64,000 bases of DNA, from NCBI GenBank assembly GCA_963677695.2, contig CAXXUJ010000001.1, positions 1,302,001-1,366,000 of the forward strand, given 5' to 3'. The position numbers were made by a program, and so were the translations under genes. The stretch comes from SABI01 sp963677695 (GTDB lineage: Bacteria > Spirochaetota > Spirochaetia > Sphaerochaetales > Sphaerochaetaceae). Positions 51,743 to 60,767 of the stretch are shown here, piece by piece (position 1 is the first letter of the stretch; each line of letters begins with the position of its first letter). The notes beneath the pieces were generated by a model, which had not been told where the DNA came from, made no database searches, and saw only the letters and a list, made by a program, of their open reading frames with translations.

Positions 51743-52969
51743 TTAACCCAATAGCTGCTTTTCAGCTTCAATCATGGCAAGAACCGCGTTTCTGACCTTC
51801 TCTTTCGATGTTGCGTAATTGAATCGTACGAAGCTTTCATACCCGCTGCCAAACCACGAGCCATCGTTCAGTGCGATACCTGCCTTGATACCGAAAAAGT
51901 TTGAGAGGTAACCAGCTTCCCCTGAGGGGAGGTTCTCGCTTCCTTCTGTTTTACGGAGCTGTCGGAGAATTTCTGTACAGTCTAGAAGGGCAATGAAGGA
52001 GGCGGACGGTTTAATAAGACGCATTGTTGAGCCCTGTTCAGTGAGCAGTGATTCAATCATGTTCACGTTCTTTTCCAGATAGGGGATCAGTTCACTGAGC
52101 CACTCATACCCTTCGTTGTACGCTGCTTTCGCAGCTGTCATTGCAAGGTAGTCTGGAGCGACATGGAACGAACCGAGTTTTCCCACCAGCTTCTTCTTTA
52201 TCTCCCTGTCACTGCAGATGACCATCGAGAAGTGTTCACCTGCAATATTGAATGTCTTGCTCGGTGCCATGCATGTTGCGCTTTTCAGATTCTTCCCCTC
52301 TGTTACCAGATTGAATGGGGTGTGCTGTTTTCCCTGGTAGACAAGGTCTGCATGGATTTCGTCGCTGATGACAAAGGAGCCTGTATCGGCGGCGATGGAA
52401 GCCACTTGCTCAAGCGTCTCCTTTGAGAACACCATTCCCGTCGGGTTATGGGGAGAGCAGAAAAGAAGGACCTTCGGCTGCTTCTTCTCCATTAATTCCC
52501 TGTATTCCATCATAGGAAATGAGAAGGCTTGTGAATCCTGATCATAGGCAAGATGGATAGGGATGATTTTGCGTTCAAGTTTGTTGAGTACTGAGACAAA
52601 GGGTTTGTAGGCAGGATAGGGGAGTAACACAGAGTCTCCCTTCTCGCTGTATGTATCGAGAAGGAGGGCTATGGAAGAGAGCATGCCCGGTGCTATGACA
52701 ACAAGGGACGGATCAGGCCTCCATGAATGCCGTCTTTCCAGAAAAGAGAGGAAGGAAGGAATGATACCTTCATTACTGACGTACCCGAGTACTCCCGTAG
52801 CAAGTTCCTTCTGCAGTGCGTCGATGATAACCTGAGGAGTCCTGAAATCCATATCGGCAACCCAGAACGGTTCAGCTTCGCTGTTCCCTGCAAATAGGGA
52901 GATAAGTTTTTTATTATACTTCTCAGAGGCTGTGCCTCTCCTGTCGGCCGGATGGTCGAATATGCTCAT
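51743..52969 (-). CDS. MalY/PatB-type PLP aminotransferase (C-S lyase)
   Basis: A 408-residue pyridoxal-phosphate enzyme of the MalY/PatB branch, many of which act as cystathionine beta-lyases. Segments include FWVADMDFRTP, PYPAYKPF, FCSPHNPTGMVFS, SDEIHADLVY and MAPSKTFNIAGEHFS with the PLP lysine near residue 235. The ATG at 52969 overlaps the preceding stop (ATGA), so the gene is the last of a four-gene operon with aroA, threonine aldolase and a flavodoxin-ferredoxin protein. Its last 30 codons have a diverged second copy beyond the AbiE-like pair. Confidence 0.9.
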   Translation of the reverse strand: MSIFDHPADRRGTASEKYNKKLISLFAGNSEAEPFWVADMDFRTPQVIIDALQKELATGVLGYVSNEGIIPSFLSFLERRHSWRPDPSLVVIAPGMLSSIALLLDTYSEKGDSVLLPYPAYKPFVSVLNKLERKIIPIHLAYDQDSQAFSFPMMEYRELMEKKQPKVLLFCSPHNPTGMVFSKETLEQVASIAADTGSFVISDEIHADLVYQGKQHTPFNLVTEGKNLKSATCMAPSKTFNIAGEHFSMVICSDREIKKKLVGKLGSFHVAPDYLAMTAAKAAYNEGYEWLSELIPYLEKNVNMIESLLTEQGSTMRLIKPSASFIALLDCTEILRQLRKTEGSENLPSGEAGYLSNFFGIKAGIALNDGSWFGSGYESFVRFNYATSKEKVRNAVLAMIEAEKQLLG

Positions 52970-53751
52970 GACTGATCTCCTTGAGGCAGTTGAAAGTTGT
53001 GAGGTCCGCGATAGTACTGGTAGCCGTGTAGAGGTCTTCTTGTCCTTCCGATCGCATGTGTCGGGCAGTGGTGATAGCATGCGAAACATTGCTCGCAGGC
53101 CCCATGGTACTCCACCTTTCCGTCACTCAGTGTGATGTTTCCCACCGGGCATACTTCGACACATACGCCGCAGGCGGTACATCTTTCATCGACGGTGAAT
53201 TTTTTATCCTTGTTATACCTCAGGTGGTGAATGCTGTTGAACAGCCGGTAGGCATTGCGGCTCAGGGGCCACCTGGTTTTCACTTCTATTGCCTGTTCTC
53301 TGATATCTTCAATAATGTTCTGTACCTTCCGAAATGCCTTTTCGTTCATTCTATCCTGTTTCTCTTTCTCCGGTACGCGGAATAAAGGAATATAGGTATC
53401 AACCATCCGTACTAGGCCTGTGTAGCTTGCAACATATCCGGCATCCTGAAGGAGCATTTCGGTGACAGCTGCAGTGTACATCGGTCCGCCCCCATGGGTG
53501 ATGACGATGAAAAGATACTCAAGGTTCATCTCGATGCTGCCGAGAACATCATGGATGAAGTGGATGAGATAGGCAGGCGGGACTCCGTAATAGGAGGGGA
53601 AGACAAGGCCGAGTACGTTCAGGTCGTTCATCACTTCAGTGTCGGCATCGGCCATGCGCGTGCAGAAATCGAATGAGAGTTCCTTCGCTATCATGGAGGC
53701 AACTGCCTTCGAGTTGCCGGCTCCGGAGAAGTAGAACATGCCGCTGGACAT
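52966..53751 (-). CDS. EFR1-type flavodoxin-ferredoxin protein
   Basis: A 261-residue redox protein with an N-terminal flavodoxin domain (MFYFSGAGNSKAVASMIA, FMN loop near residues 8-13, and FPSYYGVPPAYL) and two C-terminal 4Fe-4S clusters (CTACGVCVEVCPVG and CEQCFACYHHCP). EFR1 proteins move low-potential electrons, but their partners are seldom known. It sits directly after the threonine aldolase stop and is coupled by ATGA to the aminotransferase. The operon suggests a role in amino-acid metabolism. Confidence 0.9.
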   Translation of the reverse strand: MSSGMFYFSGAGNSKAVASMIAKELSFDFCTRMADADTEVMNDLNVLGLVFPSYYGVPPAYLIHFIHDVLGSIEMNLEYLFIVITHGGGPMYTAAVTEMLLQDAGYVASYTGLVRMVDTYIPLFRVPEKEKQDRMNEKAFRKVQNIIEDIREQAIEVKTRWPLSRNAYRLFNSIHHLRYNKDKKFTVDERCTACGVCVEVCPVGNITLSDGKVEYHGACEQCFACYHHCPTHAIGRTRRPLHGYQYYRGPHNFQLPQGDQS

Positions 53752-54771
53752 CTAGAGGAACTCCTTCTCATCAATTGACGAGATGATGGAACATACCTGT
53801 TCGATATCGGCATCACTCAGGTTTATATGGGTCACAAGGCGTACGCTCTCTCCCGCTGCAAAGCAGGCGATTCCGTGTCCGTTGAGAACTTCCTCGAGCT
53901 TTTTCCCTGAACAGTGTGTCCCTGAGACGAAGATGATATTTGTCTGTACATCCTCAAGGTCGAGTGATGCCCAGGAAGTGGCCTTCAAGGTTTCAGCTAT
54001 CTTCTTTGCCCGTGCATGGTCAACAGAGAGGCGATCGATGTTGTGCTCAAGCGCATAGAGGCCGGCTGCTGCGACAATGCCTGCCTGCCTCATCCCTCCT
54101 CCGAGCATCTTCCTGATGTGACGTGCTTCTTCAATGAACTCTTCGGTTCCGCAGAGGAGGGATCCCACCGGTGCTCCGAGTCCTTTGGACACACAGAAGG
54201 TGAGGGTATCACAGGTGGCAGCGAGGGTGATGGGATCAGTTTGAGTCGCTACCACGGCATTCCAGAACCGCGCTCCGTCCATATGAACGGAAAGGCTGTT
54301 GGCCTGGGCAAGTGCTTTGATCTCCTGAAGGGTCTCGAGAGGGTAGCAGATACCGCTGATCGTGTTTTCAACCTCAACCATCGTGGTCCTGCTCATCATG
54401 TAGGATGGCTCCCGGATGAGAGGAAGAATGGACTGTGGTGTCATGATGCCTTTCGGTGTGTCCACACACTGGGGAAGGACACCTGCGATGGCTGCGACTG
54501 ATCCGATCTCGTGACCCATGATATGGGATTCTCTGTGAGTGATCACCTCATTGCCCCGTCCTCCGTGTATGAAGAGGGGGATGAGATTCCCCATTGATCC
54601 GCTTGAGACGTAGATCGCTGCTTCCTTTCCGGTGAGCTCCGCTGCCTTCTTTTCAAGGCGGTTGATGCTTGGGTCTTCCCCGTAGACATCGTCTCCGACT
54701 TCTGCATACGCCATTGCTTCCCGCATCGCCTGCGTCGGCTGTGTAATTGTATCGCTTCTGAGGTCTATCAT
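53752..54771 (-). CDS. ltaE: Low-specificity L-threonine aldolase
   Basis: A PLP enzyme that splits L-threonine or allo-threonine into glycine and acetaldehyde. The 339 residues start IDLRSDTITQPTQAMREAM. AEVGDDVYGEDPSINRLE, HMDGARFWNA and LTFCVSKGLGAPVGS with the PLP lysine near residue 197 are the typical motifs. It starts 4 bp after the aroA stop. Nothing is unusual in the sequence. Confidence 0.93.
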   Translation of the reverse strand: MIDLRSDTITQPTQAMREAMAYAEVGDDVYGEDPSINRLEKKAAELTGKEAAIYVSSGSMGNLIPLFIHGGRGNEVITHRESHIMGHEIGSVAAIAGVLPQCVDTPKGIMTPQSILPLIREPSYMMSRTTMVEVENTISGICYPLETLQEIKALAQANSLSVHMDGARFWNAVVATQTDPITLAATCDTLTFCVSKGLGAPVGSLLCGTEEFIEEARHIRKMLGGGMRQAGIVAAAGLYALEHNIDRLSVDHARAKKIAETLKATSWASLDLEDVQTNIIFVSGTHCSGKKLEEVLNGHGIACFAAGESVRLVTHINLSDADIEQVCSIISSIDEKEFL

Positions 54772-54775
54772 ACTG

Positions 54776-56041
54776 TTACTCCTTTGAAACAGATTCGAGG
54801 AGAGAGAAGAAGGTGGGGAAGGTCACACTCACTGCATCAGTCCCATGAATCGTCACCTTATCCTCTGCTCCGAGAGAGGCTATGGCCATGGCCATGATGA
54901 TCCTATGATCATCATACCCTTCTACTGTTCCGCCCTTTACTCTGCCGTTGCCATGAATGATCAGGGCATCTTCCCTTTCTTCAACCTGAACACCAAGAAT
55001 TTCCAGGTTCGCTCTCATCGTGGCAATTCTGTCAGTTTCCTTGATTCTTGCCTGAGGAACATTTCCCAGGATGGTCGTGCCTTCGGCGAAGGCCGCTGTG
55101 ACAGCTAGGACCGGGAGGGCATCGGGTATCGCATTGAGATCAAATGTTCCACCCTGCATCTTCTGATCTTTCTCAAGAAAGACGGTGACGCTGTTTGTAT
55201 CCCATGAGACGGTACAGCCCATCTTCTCAAGAATAGAGAGAACTTCCTTGTCTCCTTGCGGATCATCTTTATCGAGACCATCAATGGTCAGTGAAGAATG
55301 AGATACAGCAGCAGCGCAGAAGAAGAAGGAAGCGGAGGAAAAGTCCCCTGCAATTGCTTCATCTATCGCATGATAGGCTCCGCCACCTTGTACATCGATC
55401 GAGCTCAGATCGTCAGTGTAGCTCACTTCCATTCCCTGCTTTTTAAGCCAGGCAAGTGTCATGAAGACATAGGGGATCTCGTTTAGGAGGGGTACATCAA
55501 TATGGACGGGAGATGTGCTCATAACCGAAGCGAGGAGTACTCCCGAAAGATACTGTGAGGTATGGCAGTGCATCGTCACCTCCCCGCCTGTCAGCGGACC
55601 CTGGACGGTGAATGGCGGATACCCTTCTTTCCCATGGTATTCGATTTCTGCCCCGAGAGTGGTCAGTGCATCTGCAAGAGGTCCTATCGGTCTCTTTTTC
55701 AGCTGCTCATCCCCTGTGAAGGTGGCACGGGTAGAGGTTGCCGCAACCATTGCCGCAAGCAGGTAGAGGGTGGTCCCCGAGTTAGCGCAGTCGATATCGA
55801 CTGAAGAAGGGAAGGAAGAGGGAGGGGTGAGAACGATCTTCTCCTCCGTCGCCTCCACCTGTGCACCGAGAGCTGTACAGGCCTGAAGGGCACTGCGTGT
55901 ATCGCTTGAATAAAGGGGGTGACTGATGGTTGAGGTAGAATCAGCAAACAGTGCAATGAGAAGCGCCCTGATCGTCTGACTTTTACTTGCGGGGACTGTT
56001 ACTGAGCCCCCGACTCCTGATGGTTGAAGGGTAATATCCAT
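54776..56041 (-). CDS. aroA: 3-Phosphoshikimate 1-carboxyvinyltransferase (EPSP synthase)
   Basis: Joins shikimate-3-phosphate and phosphoenolpyruvate in the chorismate pathway. The 421 residues keep the main motifs: PASKSQTIRAL near residue 18, DCANSGTTLYLLA, KKRPIGPLADAL, SQYLSGVLLAS, AIPDALPVLAVTAAF, RIKETDRIATM and YDDHRIIMAMAIA. First gene of the operon with threonine aldolase, EFR1 and aminotransferase. Other aro genes are not in the window. Confidence 0.95.
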   Translation of the reverse strand: MDITLQPSGVGGSVTVPASKSQTIRALLIALFADSTSTISHPLYSSDTRSALQACTALGAQVEATEEKIVLTPPSSFPSSVDIDCANSGTTLYLLAAMVAATSTRATFTGDEQLKKRPIGPLADALTTLGAEIEYHGKEGYPPFTVQGPLTGGEVTMHCHTSQYLSGVLLASVMSTSPVHIDVPLLNEIPYVFMTLAWLKKQGMEVSYTDDLSSIDVQGGGAYHAIDEAIAGDFSSASFFFCAAAVSHSSLTIDGLDKDDPQGDKEVLSILEKMGCTVSWDTNSVTVFLEKDQKMQGGTFDLNAIPDALPVLAVTAAFAEGTTILGNVPQARIKETDRIATMRANLEILGVQVEEREDALIIHGNGRVKGGTVEGYDDHRIIMAMAIASLGAEDKVTIHGTDAVSVTFPTFFSLLESVSKE

Positions 56042-56177
56042 GAGTCGAATATAGCACAGGAAGAACGCTTGAAAAAGGTCTCATGAAAATACTACTTCGC
56101 AAAAACCTGGAGACAATACGTACTCGACCGAAAAGCAATGCAAAATTCATTTCCTGAATATTCTGGGATGGACTTAA

Positions 56178-56558
56178 TCAGCCAAGTATCTTTTCTCGAA
56201 TAATTGTCAGAATGTTCTCAGCGCTTTTTACTGCTTCAACAACTTCTGATTTAGACGGCATCAAATCTCCTTCAGGATATCTGTAGAGTGTTGAGAAAGG
56301 ATTCAATATGAGGCAATCATCATAGATGTCTTCTAAGGAGGTGTCAAAATATATCCCTTTTTCTAGGAGAATCCTCAAGTCGTGGATTTTGCTTATTTCC
56401 TGTGTATGGAATACAAGAAAGGCTTTCAGCGCTTTCTCTGCGCATTGTTGAGTGTGATATACTGCAATATCCAATAGAAGCTGATCTGAATGAAGTAGGA
56501 TTTTGGAGGATTGTAAATCCTGAGCAGCTTTGAATAACCATTCTTCATGCAGCGTCAT
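56178..56558 (-). CDS. hepT: HEPN-domain protein, HepT-like
   Basis: A 126-residue helical protein of the HEPN family (PF05168 type). LFKAAQDLQSSKILL, YHTQQCAEKALKAFLVFH and KIHDLRILLEKG are the characteristic segments, followed by FSTLYRYPEGD. In MntA-HepT pairs the HEPN protein is an RNase toxin that the partner inactivates by adding AMP. I see no clean R-x4-6-H motif, so catalytic ability is doubtful. The start overlaps the nucleotidyltransferase gene by 14 bp. Confidence 0.82.
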   Translation of the reverse strand: MTLHEEWLFKAAQDLQSSKILLHSDQLLLDIAVYHTQQCAEKALKAFLVFHTQEISKIHDLRILLEKGIYFDTSLEDIYDDCLILNPFSTLYRYPEGDLMPSKSEVVEAVKSAENILTIIREKILG

Positions 56559-56865
56559 ACAATTTCTTCCCTTTTGTACACACTTGATGGATAAGTGTTG
56601 AGGGGTGATTGATACGGTCTTTCACTTCCTCTTCTGTGAGAACCAGTAAATCGACAGGAACAGGAATCCCCTTCAATGATCTCATGCCTTCACGAATCCG
56701 TTCTGCCTGTGATGTATTCGATGATTTTAAAATAACACAAAAATCATAATCACTATCTTCAGAAGGTGATCCCCATGCTTGTGATCCGAACAGGTATATC
56801 TTCTGCGGGTGATACGTTGCTATGAAGCGCGAGACAATTTCATGTATCAACTCAGTATTACTCAT
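56545..56865 (-). CDS. mntA: Minimal nucleotidyltransferase, MntA-like
   Basis: A 106-residue protein with the minimal nucleotidyltransferase motif YLFGSQAWGSPSEDSDYDFCV (Gly-Ser near residue 27, Asp pair near 38 and 40) and a third acidic position in PVDLLVLTEEE. Such proteins adenylylate HEPN toxins. The ATG at 56865 is preferred because the earlier residues add nothing to the fold. Together with the HEPN gene it is a second toxin-antitoxin pair in this accessory region. Confidence 0.85.
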   Translation of the reverse strand: MSNTELIHEIVSRFIATYHPQKIYLFGSQAWGSPSEDSDYDFCVILKSSNTSQAERIREGMRSLKGIPVPVDLLVLTEEEVKDRINHPSTLIHQVCTKGKKLYDAA

Positions 56866-56988
56866 ACGTTCATCATACAATCGTGAGAACGGGTAATCAA
56901 TCCTTTTTAACATATATGGAATTTGGACTTCTCCCTACTATTCTCAAGAATATTATAGCTCAGAATAATAACGCATCCGATACGAAAA

Positions 56989-57012
56989 CAGGCTCCCGAA
57001 ATCGGGAGCCTG
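56989..57012 (-). terminator. Terminator of oppA
   Basis: CAGGCTCCCG and CGGGAGCCTG pair perfectly around a 4-nt loop and are followed on the minus strand by TTTTCG. The hairpin starts 19 bp after the oppA stop. Confidence 0.88.
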
Positions 57013-57031
57013 ATAAAGTTCATGGAAGAAT

Positions 57032-58750
57032 CTACTTGAGGTAGATGTCCTTGGTCGGATGGTAGTCCATTGTGTTCGGGAACCAGCCGCCCCATTTGTT
57101 CATATCAATGAGGTTGTTGGTTGTGTAGAAGTAGAGAGGCATGAGAGCCGCATCTTCCTCAATGAGGATGTACTCTGCTTCTTTAAGAACGTCCATTCTG
57201 TCTTCACCTGAAAGTGTTGCTGCTTCCTGGATAAGAATGTCATAGACTTCGTTGGAATATTTACCACCGTTCATGCCTGCGCCTGTAAGGAACATGTCAA
57301 GGAATGTGTTCGGATCCTGGTAGTCACCGACCCAACCTGCTCTAGCAACCTGGAAGTTACCCTGGTTTCTGTTGTCGAGGTAGGTTCCCCATTCCTGGTT
57401 TTCAAGGACGATCTGGGCGTCAGAGGATTCGCTGTCACCGACAGAGATGTTCAGGCCGAAAGCCTCGTTCCACTGCTGCTGGATGAACTCTGCGATAGCC
57501 TTGTGACCTTCGCTTGTATTATACAGGATAGTTGTCTTGGGGAAGTTGTCCTTGGTGTAACCGGCTTCAGCAAAGAGTTTGCGTGCCTGTTCGACATCAT
57601 AGGTGGGTTCTCCGAGACCTTCATAGCCGGCCATTGCAGGAACGATACCCTTTGCAGGGATCTGTCCGGCGCGTGTGACGCCTTCGACGAGTGCAGTCTT
57701 GTCAACTGCGAGGTCAAATGCTTTTCTGACTCTTGCATCGTCAAACGGAGCTTTTTCAGTCTGATAAACATAGTAGTATGTAGCAAGCTGAGGAGCTCTG
57801 TGGTAGTCCCTTCTCAGTGAAGCAGCTTCGAGCTGATCAAGAGGAACAGTGGTCATCCAGTCAACTTCACCGTTGATGAACATATTGTATCCGGTGTTGT
57901 TGTCGTCGATCGGATAGAAGATGACTTCGTCAAGACTGACTGCATCTGCATCCCAGTACTTGTCGTTGGGAACAGCCTTGATGTAGGACTGGGGTTTCCA
58001 CTCAGCAAGAGTGAAAGGACCGTTACCTACGAAGTTTTCAGGATTTGTCCATGCTTCGCCATACTTTTCAATTGCATGGAGAGGAACGACTGCGAATGAG
58101 TAGTGAGCGAGAGCTCCGATAGCATACGGGAGCGGTCCAAGAAGATCCATCTGGAAAGTCTTGTCGTCAAGTGCTCTGATTCCGACAGCTTCAGGTCCTG
58201 CTGAACCGCTGTTATACGCATCTGCGCCTTTGAGGAACATTGCGGGGAACCAAGCATAGGGGCTTGCTGTTTCAGGGTTGAGTTCTCTCAGCCATGAATC
58301 AACAACAGTCTGTGCTGTGATGGGTACGCCGTCTGACCACACTGCATCTCTGAGGTGGAAGGTGTACTGATCGCCGACGTCATTTGCTTCCCAGCTCTCT
58401 GCGAGTCCTGGTACGGGACCTGCTGTTTCAGGATCATAAGCTACAAGACCTTCAAAGATTGTCTCGTAGATTCTGTGTTCAGGAACACCCTGAATGAGGT
58501 GCGGATCGAGTGAAGCAGGTTCTCCACCGTTCACAAGCTTGAACACTGTTTTTGCTTCTTCAGCGGCAGGTGCCGGGGTCGGGGCTGGTGCTGGTGTAGG
58601 TGCGGGTGTTTCTGCCTTTGCCGGTTCAGCTGCAGGTGCTGCAGCAGCGGGAGCTGGTTCGGCCTTTGCTGCCTCTTCTTTTCCTCCACAGGAAACAAAA
58701 AGGGCACCAACAAGAAGAACCATCAATGCAATCGATAATACTTTCTTCAT
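57032..58750 (-). CDS. oppA: Oligopeptide-binding lipoprotein, OppA-like
   Basis: Captures peptides for an ABC importer. The 572 residues start with a lipobox (FVSCGG), followed by a Pro/Ala/Glu stalk to about residue 68. The SBP_bac_5 domain shows FKLVNGGEPASLDPHLIQG, YETIFEGLVAYDPETAG, LAESWEANDVGDQYTFHLRDAVWSDG and ARAGWVGDYQDPNTFLDMF. The ATG at 58750 has AAGGAG 8 nt upstream. It is followed by a terminator. OppF and OppD lie 3.7 kb upstream on the same strand, with the IS element and ATPase genes between. A hairpin with arms GAGTGC and GCACTC is at 58788-58805. Confidence 0.92.
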   Translation of the reverse strand: MKKVLSIALMVLLVGALFVSCGGKEEAAKAEPAPAAAAPAAEPAKAETPAPTPAPAPTPAPAAEEAKTVFKLVNGGEPASLDPHLIQGVPEHRIYETIFEGLVAYDPETAGPVPGLAESWEANDVGDQYTFHLRDAVWSDGVPITAQTVVDSWLRELNPETASPYAWFPAMFLKGADAYNSGSAGPEAVGIRALDDKTFQMDLLGPLPYAIGALAHYSFAVVPLHAIEKYGEAWTNPENFVGNGPFTLAEWKPQSYIKAVPNDKYWDADAVSLDEVIFYPIDDNNTGYNMFINGEVDWMTTVPLDQLEAASLRRDYHRAPQLATYYYVYQTEKAPFDDARVRKAFDLAVDKTALVEGVTRAGQIPAKGIVPAMAGYEGLGEPTYDVEQARKLFAEAGYTKDNFPKTTILYNTSEGHKAIAEFIQQQWNEAFGLNISVGDSESSDAQIVLENQEWGTYLDNRNQGNFQVARAGWVGDYQDPNTFLDMFLTGAGMNGGKYSNEVYDILIQEAATLSGEDRMDVLKEAEYILIEEDAALMPLYFYTTNNLIDMNKWGGWFPNTMDYHPTKDIYLK

Positions 58751-58928
58751 GTACATATCTCCTTATTGAATATATGCGTTCATTTTTGAGTGCAGTACAG
58801 CACTCTATTTACGAATAAAACAGATTCTTCCACTATTCTACCACACTTTTTCAGAAACGGAAGAGTCCTTTCATATTGTTTCTAAAATCGGTATACTTGG
58901 TGGAAAAGTCAATGAGGAAACACAAAAG

Positions 58929-59489
58929 ATGCGAATGAAGTTACAGTCAGAGAGCGAGAATCGTTACATTTACAGGATCCCGCACACTTCACGAATTTCG
59001 TATATCCTTTTCGCAGTTGTTATTATCCTTGGAATGATGAGTGTACCGGTTGAAGAAATTTTTTCATTCACCTCGATCATTCCTTTCCTTCTTTTTCTTG
59101 TTGCCCTCTTCGGTCTCGGCTATCGCGATACCTGGGTATTCGATGGAGAAGCTGCCAGGGTGCAGCAGATCACCGGAGTGTATTTCATGGTCAGGAGAGT
59201 GAATCACCCATTCGAGACTGTCAGTCATATCGATATAAGCCATTTCACCAGAGGATTCAGAAGCGAGAAGCCTCAGAGGGGAGACCGTGGACGAAACCGT
59301 GTCATGACGGTACTCGCCATCTCCCTTCAGGACGGAAGACGCCTTGTCATCGAAATTGTCCCGGAGAGGAAGGAGCGGGGAAGCATTGAGAGCAATGCCG
59401 CTCTCATATCACAGGCGACCGGCCTCAGGGTGGAAAAAGATCGTCCCTACGATAATATCGACCCGGTCCATCTTTCTGATATCCAATAA
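58929..59489 (+). CDS. Membrane protein with PH-like domain
   Basis: A 186-residue protein I do not recognise firmly. Residues 22-65 form two hydrophobic helices (ISYILFAVVIILGMMSV and IIPFLLFLVALFGLGY). The rest looks like a small beta domain of the bacterial PH type (TWVFDGEAARVQQITGVY, FETVSHIDISHF, VLAISLQDGRRLVIEIVPE). There is no catalytic motif. The stop codon is in the 20-bp sequence that is duplicated on the far side of the IS element (59474-59493 and 60918-60937). Confidence 0.65.
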   Translation: MRMKLQSESENRYIYRIPHTSRISYILFAVVIILGMMSVPVEEIFSFTSIIPFLLFLVALFGLGYRDTWVFDGEAARVQQITGVYFMVRRVNHPFETVSHIDISHFTRGFRSEKPQRGDRGRNRVMTVLAISLQDGRRLVIEIVPERKERGSIESNAALISQATGLRVEKDRPYDNIDPVHLSDIQ

Positions 59490-59530
59490 GTTCCTGCAAC
59501 TTTTAGTGTCTATTTTTCTTGACTTCTGCA

Positions 59531-59766
59531 CTTTCAAGCACTGGCTGACCCAGTATCAGGAAGGCGGTCTTGAGGGATTGTCCAGATCTGATGCTCGAAG
59601 TCCAGATGTCCTTCCGGAAGGTCTGGATCGTACTGAGGAAAGCTACAAGCGGGAGATTCTCAAACTGCGTATCGAGAATGAACGGTTAAAAAAAAACTAT
59701 ACTGTCCGAACGAACGAGGATGGGGAACCGGAGTACATTCGTTTAAGGGAGAAGACTACGAAATAG
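59531..59766 (+). pseudogene. IS3 OrfA fragment, N-terminus missing
   Basis: The frame encodes FKHWLTQYQEGGLEGLSR, then a Glu/Lys-rich coiled coil (ESYKREILKLRIENERLKK). This is the end of an IS3-type OrfA and its leucine-zipper region. The preceding helix-turn-helix is absent; the sequence begins right after the 32-bp end repeat. A run of nine A (59688-59696) in the zipper is a plausible -1 frameshift site. The -1 frame stays open from there into orfB, so a transframe transposase could once be made. Confidence 0.75.
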
Positions 59767-59813
59767 TAAATCTTCTCAGCCGGGATTACTCCATCAAGGA
59801 TCTTTGCCTGCTT

Positions 59814-60737
59814 ATGGGAGTGAGCAGATCAGGGTTCTACAAGTGGAAGAACCGAGACCCTTCAGTTCTTAGGGCACCTCGAGAGAGCATCATAGCGACC
59901 ATAGAAAAGGTCCATAAGAAGCATTCTTCGCATGGGTATCGATGGGTAGCATCATATATTCGAATCAACTATCCAATCAGCTGCAGCGATAACTATGCAT
60001 ACAAGGTGTTTCGTTTTCTAGGAATAACGTCAAAGACAAAACATCAGGTTCATCGAAGACCTAGAAAAATAAGAGATAAATACCCGAACCTCATATATAC
60101 CACCTGGGATACGGTAGATAGGCCGAGACAGGTTATTGTATCCGACATGACGACATTCCATATCTGGTACTTTTATATCGAGGTGACCTTCTATTTTGAT
60201 GTCTTCACCAAACAGATTCTCACCTGGAAGATGGCTGACCGACGAAGATCAAGAGATCAGTATATCGAGGGACTCAAAGATATTGTCAGCATGCTCAAAG
60301 GTAGTAGTGAACCAGTTATACTCCATACGGATCAAGGGGCTGTCTACGCCTCTCTTGCCTACAACAAGCTCATACAGGACTCCGTGATTGTACGATCTAT
60401 GTCGCGGGCCGGCAAGCCTACGGATAATCCTGTCAATGAGGCCTTGAATGGATGGATAAAAGAAGAGCTGTATATGGACTTTCAGCTCGATGACTGTCGC
60501 AAAAAAGAGGAAATTCTTGCTGTCATCACAGACTATGTTGAATTCTATAACGTACGACGTCCCTGTTATGCCATCGACTATGATACTCCCGATAATTATT
60601 ACCGTAAGTTCAAGCGAGGAGAGTTGCCGGCCAGGGATACTTTCAAGGATAGAATTCTTTCTGAAACTCCCAAATTTGTACAGAAAAAGAAGGTGAAAAA
60701 GACTACTGATTCAAATCGTCTTAATGGAGGCAACTAA
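59814..60737 (+). CDS. IS3-family transposase OrfB
   Basis: A 307-residue DDE integrase-fold transposase. The start MGVSRSGFYKWKNRD is the usual OrfB opening, although the frame is open further upstream to the A9 run. HTH_21-like KKHSSHGYRWV follows. The catalytic core is VIVSDMTTFHI (first Asp), ILHTDQGAVYAS (second Asp) and NPVNEALNGWIKEELY (Glu). The tail is basic (FVQKKKVKKT). All catalytic residues are present, so the protein may be active even though OrfA is truncated. Confidence 0.9.
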   Translation: MGVSRSGFYKWKNRDPSVLRAPRESIIATIEKVHKKHSSHGYRWVASYIRINYPISCSDNYAYKVFRFLGITSKTKHQVHRRPRKIRDKYPNLIYTTWDTVDRPRQVIVSDMTTFHIWYFYIEVTFYFDVFTKQILTWKMADRRRSRDQYIEGLKDIVSMLKGSSEPVILHTDQGAVYASLAYNKLIQDSVIVRSMSRAGKPTDNPVNEALNGWIKEELYMDFQLDDCRKKEEILAVITDYVEFYNVRRPCYAIDYDTPDNYYRKFKRGELPARDTFKDRILSETPKFVQKKKVKKTTDSNRLNGGN

Positions 60738-60767
60738 ATATCTTTCTACAAAGAGGTTACAGGACAG

